Source of the DNA: Heligmosomoides polygyrus polygyrus
Taxonomy: Eukaryota > Nematoda > Chromadorea > Rhabditida > Heligmosomidae
NCBI GenBank assembly: GCA_947396885.1
Contig: OX377202.1
Coordinates: forward strand, 72,884,643-72,948,642
Direction of reading: 5' to 3'
DNA length: 64,000 bases
Shown one piece after another: positions 1 to 9,979 of the stretch. The notes under the pieces are model-generated. The model had not been told where the DNA came from. It saw nothing but the letters and a program-made list of their open reading frames with translations, and did not search any database. The translations under genes and the position numbers were made by a program. Position 1 is the first letter of the stretch. Every line of letters begins with the position of its first letter.

Positions 1-146
1 TTCACACTTAGTCCGTATATCAGAGTTGTCATGCAACAATTTTAAAATAACAAGCTGCACGTAGCACTACTTAAGGACTACACCTTAAGATTAAATGAAG
101 CTCATAGTAGGAGAAATTTTTAAAGAATGGTATAGGGTTCACTAAC

Positions 147-271
147 CTGGCCTCGATCCCCAGCGGTACCGGACGCACTGGTGCTGTAGGGGAGGAGCTT
201 ACAGCCTCATCCTCGAGTAGGTTTGCGTACGCATCGATCTCCTCATTGAACTCGGACTCGGGAGTGTCCAT
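147..271 (-). CDS. TAF8 paralogue, first coding exon only (rest off window)
   Basis: The exon runs from ATG at 271 to a GGCCAG|gttagtg donor at 147. It is 125 bp, encodes 41 residues plus two bases, and starts MDTPESEFNEEIDAY. The protein is identical to exon 1 of the complete TAF8 gene at 16809-16933, with only a synonymous change seen. The remaining exons should lie to the left of the window, as the gene reads leftward. A candidate trans-splice acceptor (AAATTCAG) lies 13 bases upstream of the ATG. Whether this second copy is a full gene cannot be judged here. Confidence 0.8.
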
Positions 272-284
272 TCTTAACGACAGT

Positions 285-292
285 CTGAATTT
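285..292 (-). promoter_or_regulatory. Candidate spliced-leader acceptor before TAF8 copy A
   Basis: AAATTCAG on the minus strand, just upstream of the exon-1 ATG at 271. It matches the nematode 3' splice consensus TTTCAG reasonably well. The equivalent site in copy B reads AAATTTAG. Use for trans-splicing is inference. Confidence 0.4.
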
Positions 293-678
293 GTAGACCG
301 TAAGCAGCGGAACAGCACGCCGCTTTTGAAGAGTAGAATGAGCAGATATAAACTAAAGACGAAATTTGTGAGAATGGAGTCGGAATGGCACAAGGCACAC
401 AGGAGCTGATGAATACAGATACCTGACCATCGAGGAAGGCCTAATGATCTCGGTAAATTGGGAATCAGTGGTGGTATCGGCAACTACAAAGGCTGGTTAC
501 ATGGACCGCGGTAGGAGAAAAGCAGATCTTAGCTTGGTATTTATGACTTAAGCATGACCCTATCCAACTTGACACTAGAAGTCGGTACCAGAAAAAAGGT
601 CCGACTGCTGCCGACAGGGACGGCTAGTGACGTCATACGCGCGCAATTGGCCCGTGTTGCTGCTGGGCAAGCGTCTAA
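293..678. other. Upstream flank of TAF8 copy A, no gene seen
   Basis: Sequence between the TAF8 start and the first GC-rich MITE, duplicated at about 16955-17340. It should contain the TAF8 promoter because the gene reads leftward. No core promoter motif is convincing. The short open frames seen here are not conserved against any family I recognise. Confidence 0.4.
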
Positions 679-821
679 AGGCCCCCACAGAGTTCTGCGG
701 CAACGCCGCTTGCCGCTATGGTTAAGGATAGGGCAGGGACGCCGCCGGCGGCGAGCTCTGCGTCTCTGCTCTATGGTTAAGCATAGGGCGGCGGCGCTGC
801 CGCAGAACTCTGTGGGGGCCT
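679..821. mobile_element. GC-rich foldback MITE, TAA target site (PIF/Harbinger-like)
   Basis: A 143-bp element with terminal inverted repeats reading AGGCCCCCACAGAGTTCTGC at the left and the reverse complement at the right, flanked on both sides by TAA (676-678 and 822-824). The interior is very GC rich and semi-palindromic. The ends resemble those of the larger element at 2893-3557 (both AGG..CC..CA.A.TTCTGCGG), suggesting one family. Copy B carries a damaged version near 17341-17470 that has lost about 11 bases of the left terminus. A TWA target duplication is typical of PIF/Harbinger; no transposase is inside. Confidence 0.65.
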
Positions 822-1136
822 TAAGGGCCTCTACAGAGTCTCGCGGCAGCACCGTGAGAACTCGTCCAAATCGCTCCCGCCGCAGTGGGAACCGCGCTGC
901 CACTGTGGTGGAGGCCGCGGCGCGGACGAGTTGTCGCGGAGCCGCCGCACGCAAGGGTCCTCGAGGGCTGCCGCAGTTCACGGCGGCTCTCACCCGCAGC
1001 GCCAGGAGCTGCGGGTGAGGGCCGCCGGAGGGCATGACCGGATGGGAAGCTTGGAGGGAGGGGGGTTTTCTTTTGTTTCCGACCGCTGGAAGCTTGGGTG
1101 GAGGGGGTTTTGTTTTGGAAGCTTTGGGGGACGGTG
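822..1136. repeat. GC-rich semi-palindromic repeat
   Basis: A GC-rich block continuing directly from the MITE at 679-821, beginning TTAAGGGCCTCTACAGAG and holding several nested inverted repeats such as CTCACCCGCAGC/GCTGCGGGTGAG near 1000-1018. It produces long open frames on both strands that look like composition artefacts. It is duplicated at about 17470-17790. Confidence 0.5.
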
Positions 1137-1440
1137 TTATAACAAACAAGGTTATACACTCTAAACACTCAATAGACAAAAAAGGTTATACACTCTAAAG
1201 CAATAAGAAAAACAGTTAAAGCTAAAGGTACTGAATAGAAAGCAGCATAATAACACTAAACTGTCAAACCATCATGATAGTTGCGCAATCCACATTTGGT
1301 AGTACAAAATCCTACGACATTTAAGAGTGTATAACCTTTCTCGTTATTACACCTACCCGGTGATATAACAAACAAGGTTATACACTCTTTAAACAATAAG
1401 AAAAATAGTTGAAACTAAGAGGTACTCAATAGAAAGCGCC
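1137..1440. repeat. Repeat carrying AAGGTTATACACTCT motifs
   Basis: The 15-mer AAGGTTATACACTCT occurs at about 1148, 1182 and 1374, and its inverse at 1323-1338. The first and third copies are followed by similar sequence (AATAAGAAAAA.AGTT.AA), so the block is a diverged direct repeat with an inverted copy between. It is duplicated at about 17790-18070. The remainder up to 2890 is also duplicated and shows no gene I recognise. Confidence 0.5.
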
Positions 1441-2892
1441 TAACTGCTGGAGCGGATGCAACACAGACCAGGAGAAGTAACTGAACCCCTCACAAGGAAA
1501 TAGAAGACCAACTCAAGAATCCCACCACGATTTAGCAACCGAATCGTTCAGTCTAAAGCATTAAAAAGCACTCCACGGAAGCTCGCTTTTCAGATGAGTC
1601 AGAAGAAATTCTTACGAAACGTTCAAACAAGTTGGAAAAAAATCTAATGCCGCCGAAATCCATTCTGTATTTCTTCGTTCCTCCCGGCAAAAGTACGCAG
1701 TATTGCGTCGCGGGGCCGCACCACCCGCCGTTGTCATGGCGGGCCCGCGGCACCCACAAGACTCTGCTGCTGGCCTAAAAGGACGATTACATGTGAACTG
1801 TCCCCGAAAAATTCCGTCACGCGCGAGCGGCGAGAGTCAGACGAGCAGAGTGACGCTCCAGATTGGGCTAGGGAAGGGACTCCGGGGTGTGGCGAACAGG
1901 GAGGCGTGGAGTGCACGAGACGGCGCCGCCTCGGCACTATGCCAAGCGGACCAGTTCTCCGGCAACGTCTAAGGACACGGCCGAGCGGAAAGGCGAGAGC
2001 GCAGAGAAACAGACACTCCGGCTGCGATCCGACGGCTGCCGGCCGAATGAGCTGACTCAGCGCGCGCGTGAGAGTATAATCGTTGCCTGCGTCTCCACAA
2101 CCACTAGCAGTCGCGGAGTCGTGCTGTGGAAGAAGACTGAAGTTCAAGAAAGGGAAGGGATGCAACTTCGGTAGCTTACAGAAGTTCCCAAAGGTCACGA
2201 AACAGGCGTTTGGAAGCTGCTAATTTTGAGTGGCACGACAGACATCAATTAGTGACGCGTCTAGCGAAACTGAATCTGTAAAAAGAAATTGTAGGAGACA
2301 AGATTGGCTCCTGCTTGCATAATGCCAATGTTTTCCATGAAGCAAATGCAGGTGAAAGGCAGGAGTCATCAAATTTAAGTGGGCAATCGTCATGGCTTTT
2401 CTATTATTCGTCTTCCTTCGGCAGAACATTTGTGTATATGGCCAGATGTCAATCAGGAAGTCCGATCAGTAGCGTTCCTTACATGCGTTATAAGTGTTAA
2501 AATGCTCATATTAGCACTCTGACAAGAGTAAGGGTAAAACTTCTGTAAAAGGCCCCCGCTTTGAGTTAAAAAAAAACCTACCCGAGTTCACGCTAGACTG
2601 CAGCAACTGATCTTGGAAGCGTTCTGAATCTATGTTTTGAAAATAACGGGCTTGAAATCTCATTGTTCTACACAAGGCGAGCGATATAACCAATTTCAAG
2701 CCGCTCGGTACTTTGCGTGTAACCTTAACCAACCAATCAAGCAACCACTGTAACGTTTTGGATAGTTCACAGCGTGTCCCAACCTCGCGACGCAGGAGGC
2801 ATCGAGTCTCACCTTTAAGCCGAAACAATGGTTGTGAGTACCATTCCCAATGCCCTTGGCGTTCTTTTAAAAAGGTCGAAAAGGCAAGCTAA

Positions 2893-3557
2893 AGGGCTCC
2901 GCACACTTCTGCGGTGTTGCCGCAGCCGGCAGCCGGCAAAAGTGGGGCGGAGCCTTCAAGTTGCGGCGCTCATCCCCACTGTGACGGCCCGTTCTCCGGC
3001 GTTGCCGCAGCACGGCGCCGTCGCAGCAAACTCCAGTCGGGACCTACTCGCATAGAAGGAAAGCGCGCTCCGATGAGAGACGCGCGCCCGAATGAAGAAC
3101 TCAGCTGAGAATCTCCATCGTCATCAGCTCTTCGGCAACGTCAGTTCTCCTCAAGGAAACTAAACTTAGAAAAAGGAAACTAAACAAGCGAAACAGCTAA
3201 ATCCAACACAAGAACGAAAGAAATCAACCCAGACGTCATCCGGATCCTCCACAAATAACCAGCTGATAGCCATAATCGATCTCCTAATTTAAAGGACGCA
3301 TGTGTTTCCACTTCCTGTTCCCCGTCGCGATCGGCTAGAGCGCAGAGTCTCTGCCTGCGGCATTGCCGCACCGACGGCAACAATGATTTCAATCATTGTT
3401 GCCGTCGGTGCGGGTGCGGGCAATGCCGCAGGCAGGTGCGGCAATGCCAGAAAAAAGTGCTGGGACGGCGCCGGCTGCTGTTGCCGGCGGCCTCTGCGCC
3501 CTTGCCCCGTGTTGAAGGATAGGGCTGCGGCAACGCCGCAGAAGTGTGCGGAGCCCT
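2893..3557. mobile_element. 665-bp GC-rich MITE with TAA target duplication
   Basis: Terminal inverted repeats begin AGGGCTCCGCACACTTCTGC at 2893 and end with the complement at 3557. The element is flanked by TAA at 2890-2892 and 3558-3560. Copy B has the uninterrupted sequence GGCAAGCTAAGACTTTATCC at 19351-19370, with a single TAA, so this is a clean insertion. The 3-bp TWA duplication fits PIF/Harbinger. The interior contains CAATGATTTCAATCATTG and other GC-rich hairpins. Related partial copies occur at 51340-51643, 56235-56538 and about 37866-38000. Confidence 0.85.
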
Positions 3558-3634
3558 TAAGACTTTATCCCCTCCCATTAACGTTTCTGGTAAGGCAGAT
3601 CGCCCAACCGACACTCTTTGTACGCGAAATGACT

Positions 3635-4368
3635 GGCACTATTGTACTTTCACAACTCCACGAGTCGAGGAGAGGTCGAAAAAAAATTTTTCGCCCAAAC
3701 TTCGGCTAGGGGGGGGGTTATTTTGGGTGCTGATCACGAATCTGAGATCCGTTTTCAAAATTACGGCCGATTACGGTAGGCTACGGTAGGTACGGGTGAC
3801 TAAGGCTGCCAAGGTCATGATCGCCGATTTCGCCCAAACTTCGCAAATGGGGGTTATTTGGGATGCTGATCACGAATCTGACATCCGTTTTTCGTTCTAC
3901 GCTGGAGTACGGTAGGTTACGGTAGGTACGGGTGACTAAGGCTGCCAAGGTCATGATCGCCGATTTCGCCCAAACTTCGCCTATGGGGGTTATTTGGGAT
4001 GCTGATCACGAATATGACATCCGTTTTTCGTTTTACGCTGGAGTTTGGGCGCAATCGCTGACCATTACCTTACTCACCGGTACCCACCGTAACCTACCGT
4101 ACTCCTACGTAAAACGAAAAACGAATGTCAGATTCGTGATCAGCATCCCAAATAACCACCATAGGCGAAGTTTGGGCAAAATCGGTGATTATGACCTCGA
4201 AGCCTTAGTCACCGGTACCTACCGTAACCTACCGTAATCGGCCATAATTTTGAAAACGGATCTCAGATTCGTGATCAGCACCCCAAATAACCCCCTAGCC
4301 AAAGTTTGGGCGAAAATTTTTTTTCGACCTCTCCTCGACCCGTGGAGTTGTGAAAGTACAATAGTGCC
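3635..4368. mobile_element. 734-bp long-arm foldback transposon, 8-bp target duplication
   Basis: Starts GGCACTATTGTACTTTCACA and ends with its reverse complement; the two halves pair over most of their length. It is flanked by AAATGACT at 3627-3634 and 4369-4376. An 8-bp duplication suggests the hAT superfamily, but no transposase is encoded. Internally the motif CCCAAACTTCG..TGGGGGTTATTTGGGATGC recurs at about 130-bp spacing with TACGGTAGGTTACGGTAGG segments. Copy B lacks it (GCGAAATGACAGTACG at 19425-19440), although about 75 adjacent bases are also missing there. Diverged fragments lie at 37250-37345 and 39935-40035. Confidence 0.8.
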
Positions 4369-4664
4369 AAATGACTTTACGAAGCGCAGTCCTCGAGCTG
4401 TCCGACCTTGCCTGCGGTAAGGCTCTCTAGCGCCGCGGCACTCCGTTGTCTGGACTCTAGCGCGACGGTGGAGTGATACAGCGAGGCACGAGAGTAGGAT
4501 CTCTAGTTGAGAGGGCGCCGACGGCACGACAAAACCGCCAAAACATGAGTCATGGTTGACCCGTGCCCTGTAACCAAGAGGACGGTTGACATCGGGTCTA
4601 CCGCAACCTTCATGCGTGCTTCTTTGTGTCTGGTACAAGCAGGGAGGACGTCCGAAGATTACGC

Positions 4665-4975
4665 CTGAAGGAAGTGAACCTGGATGAGTCGAAACGGAGC
4701 ATCACCCATCATTTGTCTCCAGAATTCGGCTCCCTAAATGGTTTTTAGTTAGGAAATGAAACCAGATAAGTGGAAATGAAGCATCACATATCACTTGTCT
4801 CCAGAATTCGACATCCTAACCGGTCTTTGTTTGGAAGTGAACCTAGAAGAGTGGAGACGAAGCATCACACATCACTTGCCTCCAGAATTCGACTTCCTAG
4901 GTGGTTTTTAATTTGGAAGCGAACCTAGATAAGTTGGAACGAAACATCACACATCACTTGTCTCCAGGAATGGTC
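4665..4975. repeat. Tandem array, unit just under 90 bp, four copies
   Basis: Four diverged units of the form GAAGTGAACCTAGA.AAGTGG followed by CATCACACATCACTTGTCTC and CAGAATTCGACTTCCTA. Copy B at about 19640-19860 carries only three units, consistent with unit loss by unequal exchange or replication slippage. No open frame spans the array. Confidence 0.7.
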
Positions 4976-5639
4976 TTTCTCAACAGGACCGCAGCCACCG
5001 CAAAAATTAGAGGCTCTTGTAATCCACGAGTGTTTTCTTCAGCGTGACCACGACTGGTGTAACACTTTATTGCGACTTACGTTTCGGCGTTGCCACAAAA
5101 ACGAAGCCGTAAGAAGTCTAAATAAAGGCTAACCTTAGCTGTGGACAGAAGGGTCCACCGTCACCCCAGCTGGACGAAAGATGGGTGACATTCTTTTAGG
5201 AAAGGTTAACTCTAAAGGACGCTAGAGGAATACAGTGTTCTTGCCGATGTAGATGAAAAAGCCTTTCGCCAGCTGTACTAATGCATTAATCTAACTATGC
5301 TCCTCTTCGGCGGTTCTTCGGTGGTTTTTGGTCAAGTAAGATATATAGTATATTTTTACCAGTATATATTATTACACATAATTATTAGTAAATGTGTTCT
5401 GATACTACATCTAAAATTATTTAAGAGTGTATGAACATAACAAGAACTTGATTTTTTGTTTGAATTTTTTGATAGTTTTTCGAGTTTTGTTGAGTTTTTT
5501 TTTGAGTTTTTTGAATAAGTTTTTTGAGGTTATTTCTACGCACTCTTGTTATGTATCTATATAAGCTTTGGATACTACTATAGTTATTAATATATTGAAA
5601 AATATTAAAATGAAATATTGTCATAACCTTTTATGTTAT

Positions 5640-5960
5640 CATTTAAACCAAATGGGAGTGCTGTGTTTAGGAGTTTAATCATGTTCGTATAAATAATTAT
5701 TAATAGCATTTTTATTAATGTGATAAATGTGTTCCTTAATTCTATACCTAACTGGTCTGGTTGTAACTCCGACATATTGGTAGTTACATTCTGTACAGGT
5801 TATACAATATACCACATCTTTATTGTTACAACTACATTTTTTTAACAAGATAGTAACTACTGGGTGTGCTAGTGTTTTGATTTGTTGCAGACCAAAAATC
5901 TAAGTATACGGTCTAACCCATATACAAAGAGGGAATGCTTTTGCAGGACTGCTGCAGGGT
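5640..5960 (-). pseudogene. Penelope-like element GIY-YIG endonuclease relic (copy A)
   Basis: Read on the minus strand, 5690-5840 translates to a cysteine-rich GIY-YIG segment: KDVVYCITCTECNYQYVG followed by VTTRPVRYRIKEH. This is the CxxC...VVYxIxCxxC...YVGxTxRxxxxRxxEH pattern of the C-terminal endonuclease of Penelope-like retroelements. Upstream, the frame KTLAHPVVTILLKK is one base out of phase, and a stop follows about 20 codons after EH, so the gene is dead. The reverse transcriptase is not recognisable in the adjoining AT-rich DNA. A second copy with its own indel is at 20560-20880. Confidence 0.7.
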
Positions 5961-6377
5961 AGCGACTAACCCATATTAAAAGAATTTGGTAAAAGTGTGG
6001 TCAAAGTATAAAACACTTTTTTGGAGGAGCAGGAGCTATTCTCCCATTGCCCACTCCCACTTGTATAACTCCATCAAAAAGCCCCTATTTTTTGTGTACA
6101 AGAGGTATGGCCCTCTTATCAAAGAACGTATATGAATGTAATAAAGGAACATAAAGGAGCATATAAAGAGACCCACCTGGTAAACTTGAATACGAAACAA
6201 TAAAGAAATAGTGTGCAGCGTACAACTACATAATTATTCAATTATATTAATAAATTATGATATAAATGAAATAACAGAGGCCATACAAATGTGGACAGAA
6301 GATGTAATAATAATGGTGTAGTAAAGTATTATAAAAACATAAACACGGTAAACTAAAATAAGAGTAATGAAATAAAT
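5960..6377. other. AT-rich duplicated flank, no gene
   Basis: AT-rich sequence shared by both duplication copies (about 20880-21268 in copy B). It may derive from the body of the Penelope-like element, but no domain is readable. It forms the left target flank of the RTE insertion. Confidence 0.4.
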
Positions 6378-6460
6378 ATATTTACAAATTGATATCTTCT
6401 TCTTCTTAGGCGTTTGTCCCGCTCCGTGGCGGGGTCCGCTATCCTGGTGTCATGACGCCA

Positions 6461-8674
6461 CTATTCTCGATCCAGCGCTAGATCAGGGTGGACACCAGCT
6501 ACTTTCAAGTCCATATGTAACGTATCAGCCCAGCGCTGCTTCGGGCGCCCTCTAGGCCGCTTTCCTATTACCTCGAAGTTAAGGCCTATCTTGCGGACGC
6601 TGCCTTTCTTTCCGCACAGAACGTGACCGTACCATCGCAAGCGAGTTTCGCGCATCCATCCAGCCACCATTTTCCAAATGCGCGATGTGTGCATCAGTAA
6701 AGTCCTCTGTTTTCCCCATCTTCATCAATTGCTCGCGAATCCTGCCACCTTTTCTTGTTTTTTCTTTCTCCTTTTCCCTTTTCTCTTATCTCATGTCATC
6801 TTTGATTAGCCAATTTAATTTGCTTCTTCTGCGATTTTTCTTTACTTGTAGTGAATGGTTCGAATTGGCAATAAATAAACAAATAAATCTTATCCGCTAT
6901 CGACGCGACACCGAACTTCTGCCGAATGACATCGTTTCGGATGCGGTCCATGGGCGTGACTCCAGCCGTCCAGCGCAGCATCCTAGTCTCCATGACGCTG
7001 AGGTGCGTTTCAACTTCCTTGGTCACAGGCCAACACTCAGCGCCGTACATCGCTACTGGCCGAATGACTGCTCTGTAGATCTTCGACTTGAAGCGCTCTG
7101 GTATCTTCTTGGCGCACAGCACGCCAGTCAACGAGTGCCACTTGGACCAAGCTGCACTCACGTGTGAATTCACTTCGACCATCAGTTTGCCGTCAGACGC
7201 GACTGCTGATCCCAGATACTTAAAGACCGCAGTGCGTGGAAGCTCGATGTCGCTAACCTTGATGGAGCTGGACTCAGTAACGTCTGTCGTTAGGTATTCG
7301 GTCTTCTTCACGTTCAGTTTGAGTCCAAACCGCTCCAAGCGATCACACCAAGCTTGCAGCTCTCGCTCGAGTTCACCGTTATCTTCGCTAGCGAGCATCA
7401 CGTCATCGGCATAAAGCAACGTCCAGGGGACGGGCTTCTGAAGATCTCGTGTGATGGCATCCATGACGACAACAAAGAGGAGTGGGGAAAGCGCAGACCC
7501 CGTGTACCCCGACAGAGATGGGAAACTCCATCGAGGTTCCAGCTGCAGCTTGAACTCGACTCTTTGGGCAAGAGTAGAGCATCCGCACCCACTCTATAAG
7601 TTCCTCAGGTACGTTGTGTTGTCGCAAGGAGTACCATATAACCTCACGCGGTACGCGGTCGAAGGCCTTCTCCAAGTCGAGAAAGGCGATATGCACTGGC
7701 CTCTGTTTCTCGCGACGCTTCTCTATCAGGAGGCGGGCGGCGTGTATGGCATCAATGGTGCCACAGCCAGCCACGAAGCCGCACTGATTGCTGGAAAGCT
7801 GGACGATGTCACGAATTTGTCCTTCGACAATTCGCTCAAAGATCTTCATGCTGTGCGAAAGCAAGCGAATCGGACGGTAATTGGAACTGTCAGCAGGGCT
7901 GCCCTTCTTCTTCCAAATCGGAATCGTCGTAATTTGGCGCCAGCACTCAGGCACCTTCTTCTCCGCCACAACCTGATTAAAGAACTTCGCCAACCACTCA
8001 GCAGGGTACCAGCACTTGGATTTCCATAAATCAGCCGCCACGTCGTCGGGCCCAGTTGCCTTGCCTGGCCTCATCTTCTTCAAAGCCGTTTCAATCTCCT
8101 CCATGGTGATCTTCTGAACGGGGCCGTGGGTTGGAGCCGTTGAAGGGATGGAAGGATGAGGAAATTCCACCGTAGAGATTTTCTCAAAGCAGTCGCGCCA
8201 TCGCTTCAATGCCTTCTTGCGGTCTGTAAGAAGATGGGCGTTCTCGTCATTGATGCCGAAGAACTTCTCAATGTCCTCGGTCTGCCGTTGGCGAAATTTT
8301 GCAAGTCGGTACAGATACCGCTCACCATCGCGTGACTCAAGGTTCTCGTTGACATCTCCATAATGAGTGGCTTTCGCAACAGCCACGGCCTTCTTTGCAG
8401 CTTTCTTCGCTTTTTGGGACTTCCGCCAGTTATCGGCTGTCTTTTCGCCGAGAAACACGTGATAAAGCGACTTCTTCTCTCGCAGTTTTGCTTTCACGTC
8501 ATCTGTCCACAGCCAGGCCTGCTTGTCGACCTTCCGTCGCCCAGGCTTCGTAATGCCGAGTTCCGACTGTGCAGCTTGACGAATCGCGTCGGTCGCCTTC
8601 TTCCAAGTTTCGTCGACAGTCGTGACTGTCGGTAACCGCACGCGAGAAATCACAGCTGCTTCCTTCTCTCTCAT
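6461..8674 (-). pseudogene. RTE reverse transcriptase and C-terminal domain, frameshifted
   Basis: Frame 7403-8674 carries the fingers and palm: GKATGPDDVAADLWKSK, WRQITTIPIWKKKG, NYRPIRLLSHSMKIFERI, CGFVAGCGTIDAIHAA and LDLEKAFDRVPREV. Register is lost after FPISVGVH near 7490. Frame 6796-7464 resumes with DAITRDLQKPVPWTLLYADD, the catalytic YADD, then the thumb. After FGVASIADK a foreign 230-bp segment interrupts. Frame 6461-6694 then supplies the C-terminal block RETRLRWYGHVL..GRPKQRWADTLHMDLK. Compare the second, more decayed RTE copy at 60885-62245. Confidence 0.87.
6657..6888 (+). mobile_element. Small insertion inside RTE ending AATAAATAAACAAATAAAT
   Basis: About 230 bp unrelated to RTE splits the C-terminal domain between SIADK and RETRLRW. 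Alignment to the second RTE copy (61130-61160), where these are contiguous, defines the insertion. Its plus-strand end is GGCAATAAATAAACAAATAA, the kind of A-rich tail left by retroposition. The first part is pyrimidine rich. No coding content is seen and the target duplication is uncertain. Confidence 0.5.
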
Positions 8675-9560
8675 TCGCCACCACTTGATTCTTGCTGCAC
8701 CGCATCGGCTCGACCTGCTTCAGCCTCGGAGGGGCGATCTTCAAAGTGCAGATCAGCGATCGGTGCTGTGGGGTGACCGTCTCATACGGCACGACTTTCG
8801 CGTCTGTGACAAGACTCCGGTCACGATCCTTCACAAGCACAAAGTCTATCTGAGATTTGCAGCTCCCACTATAATATGAGATGAGGTGGGAGTCGCGTTT
8901 TCGGAAGACGGTGTTCACAATGGTGAGGTTATGCGATTCCGCATGCTCAAGAATACGTATACCATCGGGGTTACGAGACCCGTATCCGAAATCACCATGA
9001 CAGCTGTACCCGACTTTCGCAGCACCTACGTGCCCATTAAGGTCACCAGCGACTATGATGACATCTTTCGGCGGTACCTCTGCTGTCTTCTCATCAATCA
9101 GGTTCCAAAACACATCCTTGGCTTGATCGGAGCAGCCAGTCTGTGGAGCATACGCGGAGAAGAAGTGATAGAGTCGCTCCTTAGCGGCGACAACGACCTT
9201 CATCAATCGATCGTCAAAGGGTTCGACGCTTACAATCGAGTCACGAAATCGTTCGGAGACGATGACTCCAACTCCACTGGTGGTCCTGGGACTTCCACAT
9301 AGAACGGCCTTGAAGCCACGTCCTATGTCCCTTGACTTGCGGCAGGACCACCTCGTCTCCTGCATCGCACAGAGATCAACTCTTCTACGCTCCAGTGCTT
9401 CAACCAACTCGCACGAGCGGTCCGTCAACGTACCCACATTCAGCGTTGGCACGCGGGTCCTGCTTACGTTACGGGACTTTCGGACTAGCTCAGTTGCCCC
9501 CCGATGCCGTCCTCGCATCAGGGACCCTCGCATACTTTCCACACTCGCCGGGCTTTGCGA
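8650..9560 (-). pseudogene. RTE endonuclease domain
   Basis: The minus-strand frame contains, in order, VPTLNVGTL, MQETRWS, GVGVIVS, FSAYAPQTG, VAGDLNGHVG, SRNPDGIRILEHAESH, IDFVLVKD and TPQHRSLICTL. These are the exonuclease-endonuclease-phosphatase motifs of RTE endonucleases that nick the target. Catalytic positions (E of QETRW, D and N of GDLNGH, H of TPQHR) are present. The frame leaves the correct register just before the reverse transcriptase, about 8650, so the original single ORF is split. Confidence 0.85.
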
Positions 9561-9979
9561 GTGCGCGTCGGCTCCCGTGGACCCCGTATTACTATCTCGA
9601 TATACGTGAACTGACATACACCATATGATGTGACATGGGTGTTCGTAGGCCGACCTGTCACAAGGGCCTGTCGCCTGCAACCGAATGTCCGTCTTTAGCT
9701 TAGCTCGCAGAGCGGGCAGTTTCCAGTGGCACCACGTGGAGGAACGGACATCGCCACCATATTTACAAAGTGATATATCAATACAAATACTGTACAATGT
9801 ATATTATACATGAAGATGTACATAATTATTTATTTGTTTGATTATTTATTTAAATCAAATCACTCTATAATAATTCGCTAAGCGATGAATCACACTATCG
9901 ATCGACGCGATGAGTCATAAAATGGGGGGAGTTACGGAGAAGTTACGGGGCACAAATTAAGGCAAGAAAATAGCGGAAA

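Larger units (their letters stand above)
6396..9758 (-). mobile_element. RTE-clade non-LTR retrotransposon, 18-bp TSD, empty site in copy B
   Basis: A 3.36-kb insertion present only in copy A. Flanks are ATATTTACAAATTGATAT at 6378-6395 and ATATTTACAAAGTGATAT at 9759-9776; the empty site in copy B (21269-21286) has one intact copy. The 3' end on the minus strand terminates in a (GAA)-type simple tail next to 6396. It encodes an apurinic-like endonuclease followed by reverse transcriptase. Both are disrupted by frameshifts near 8650 and near 7480, and by a 230-bp insertion at 6657-6888. The small number of lesions and clear TSD imply a fairly recent insertion. Confidence 0.9.

Noticed and set aside
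541..1179. Long open frames of 115-212 codons on both strands
   Set aside because: They lie in the GC-rich palindromic MITE block, overlap each other on both strands and have Arg/Pro/Ala-biased composition expected from GC-rich DNA. No domain is recognised.
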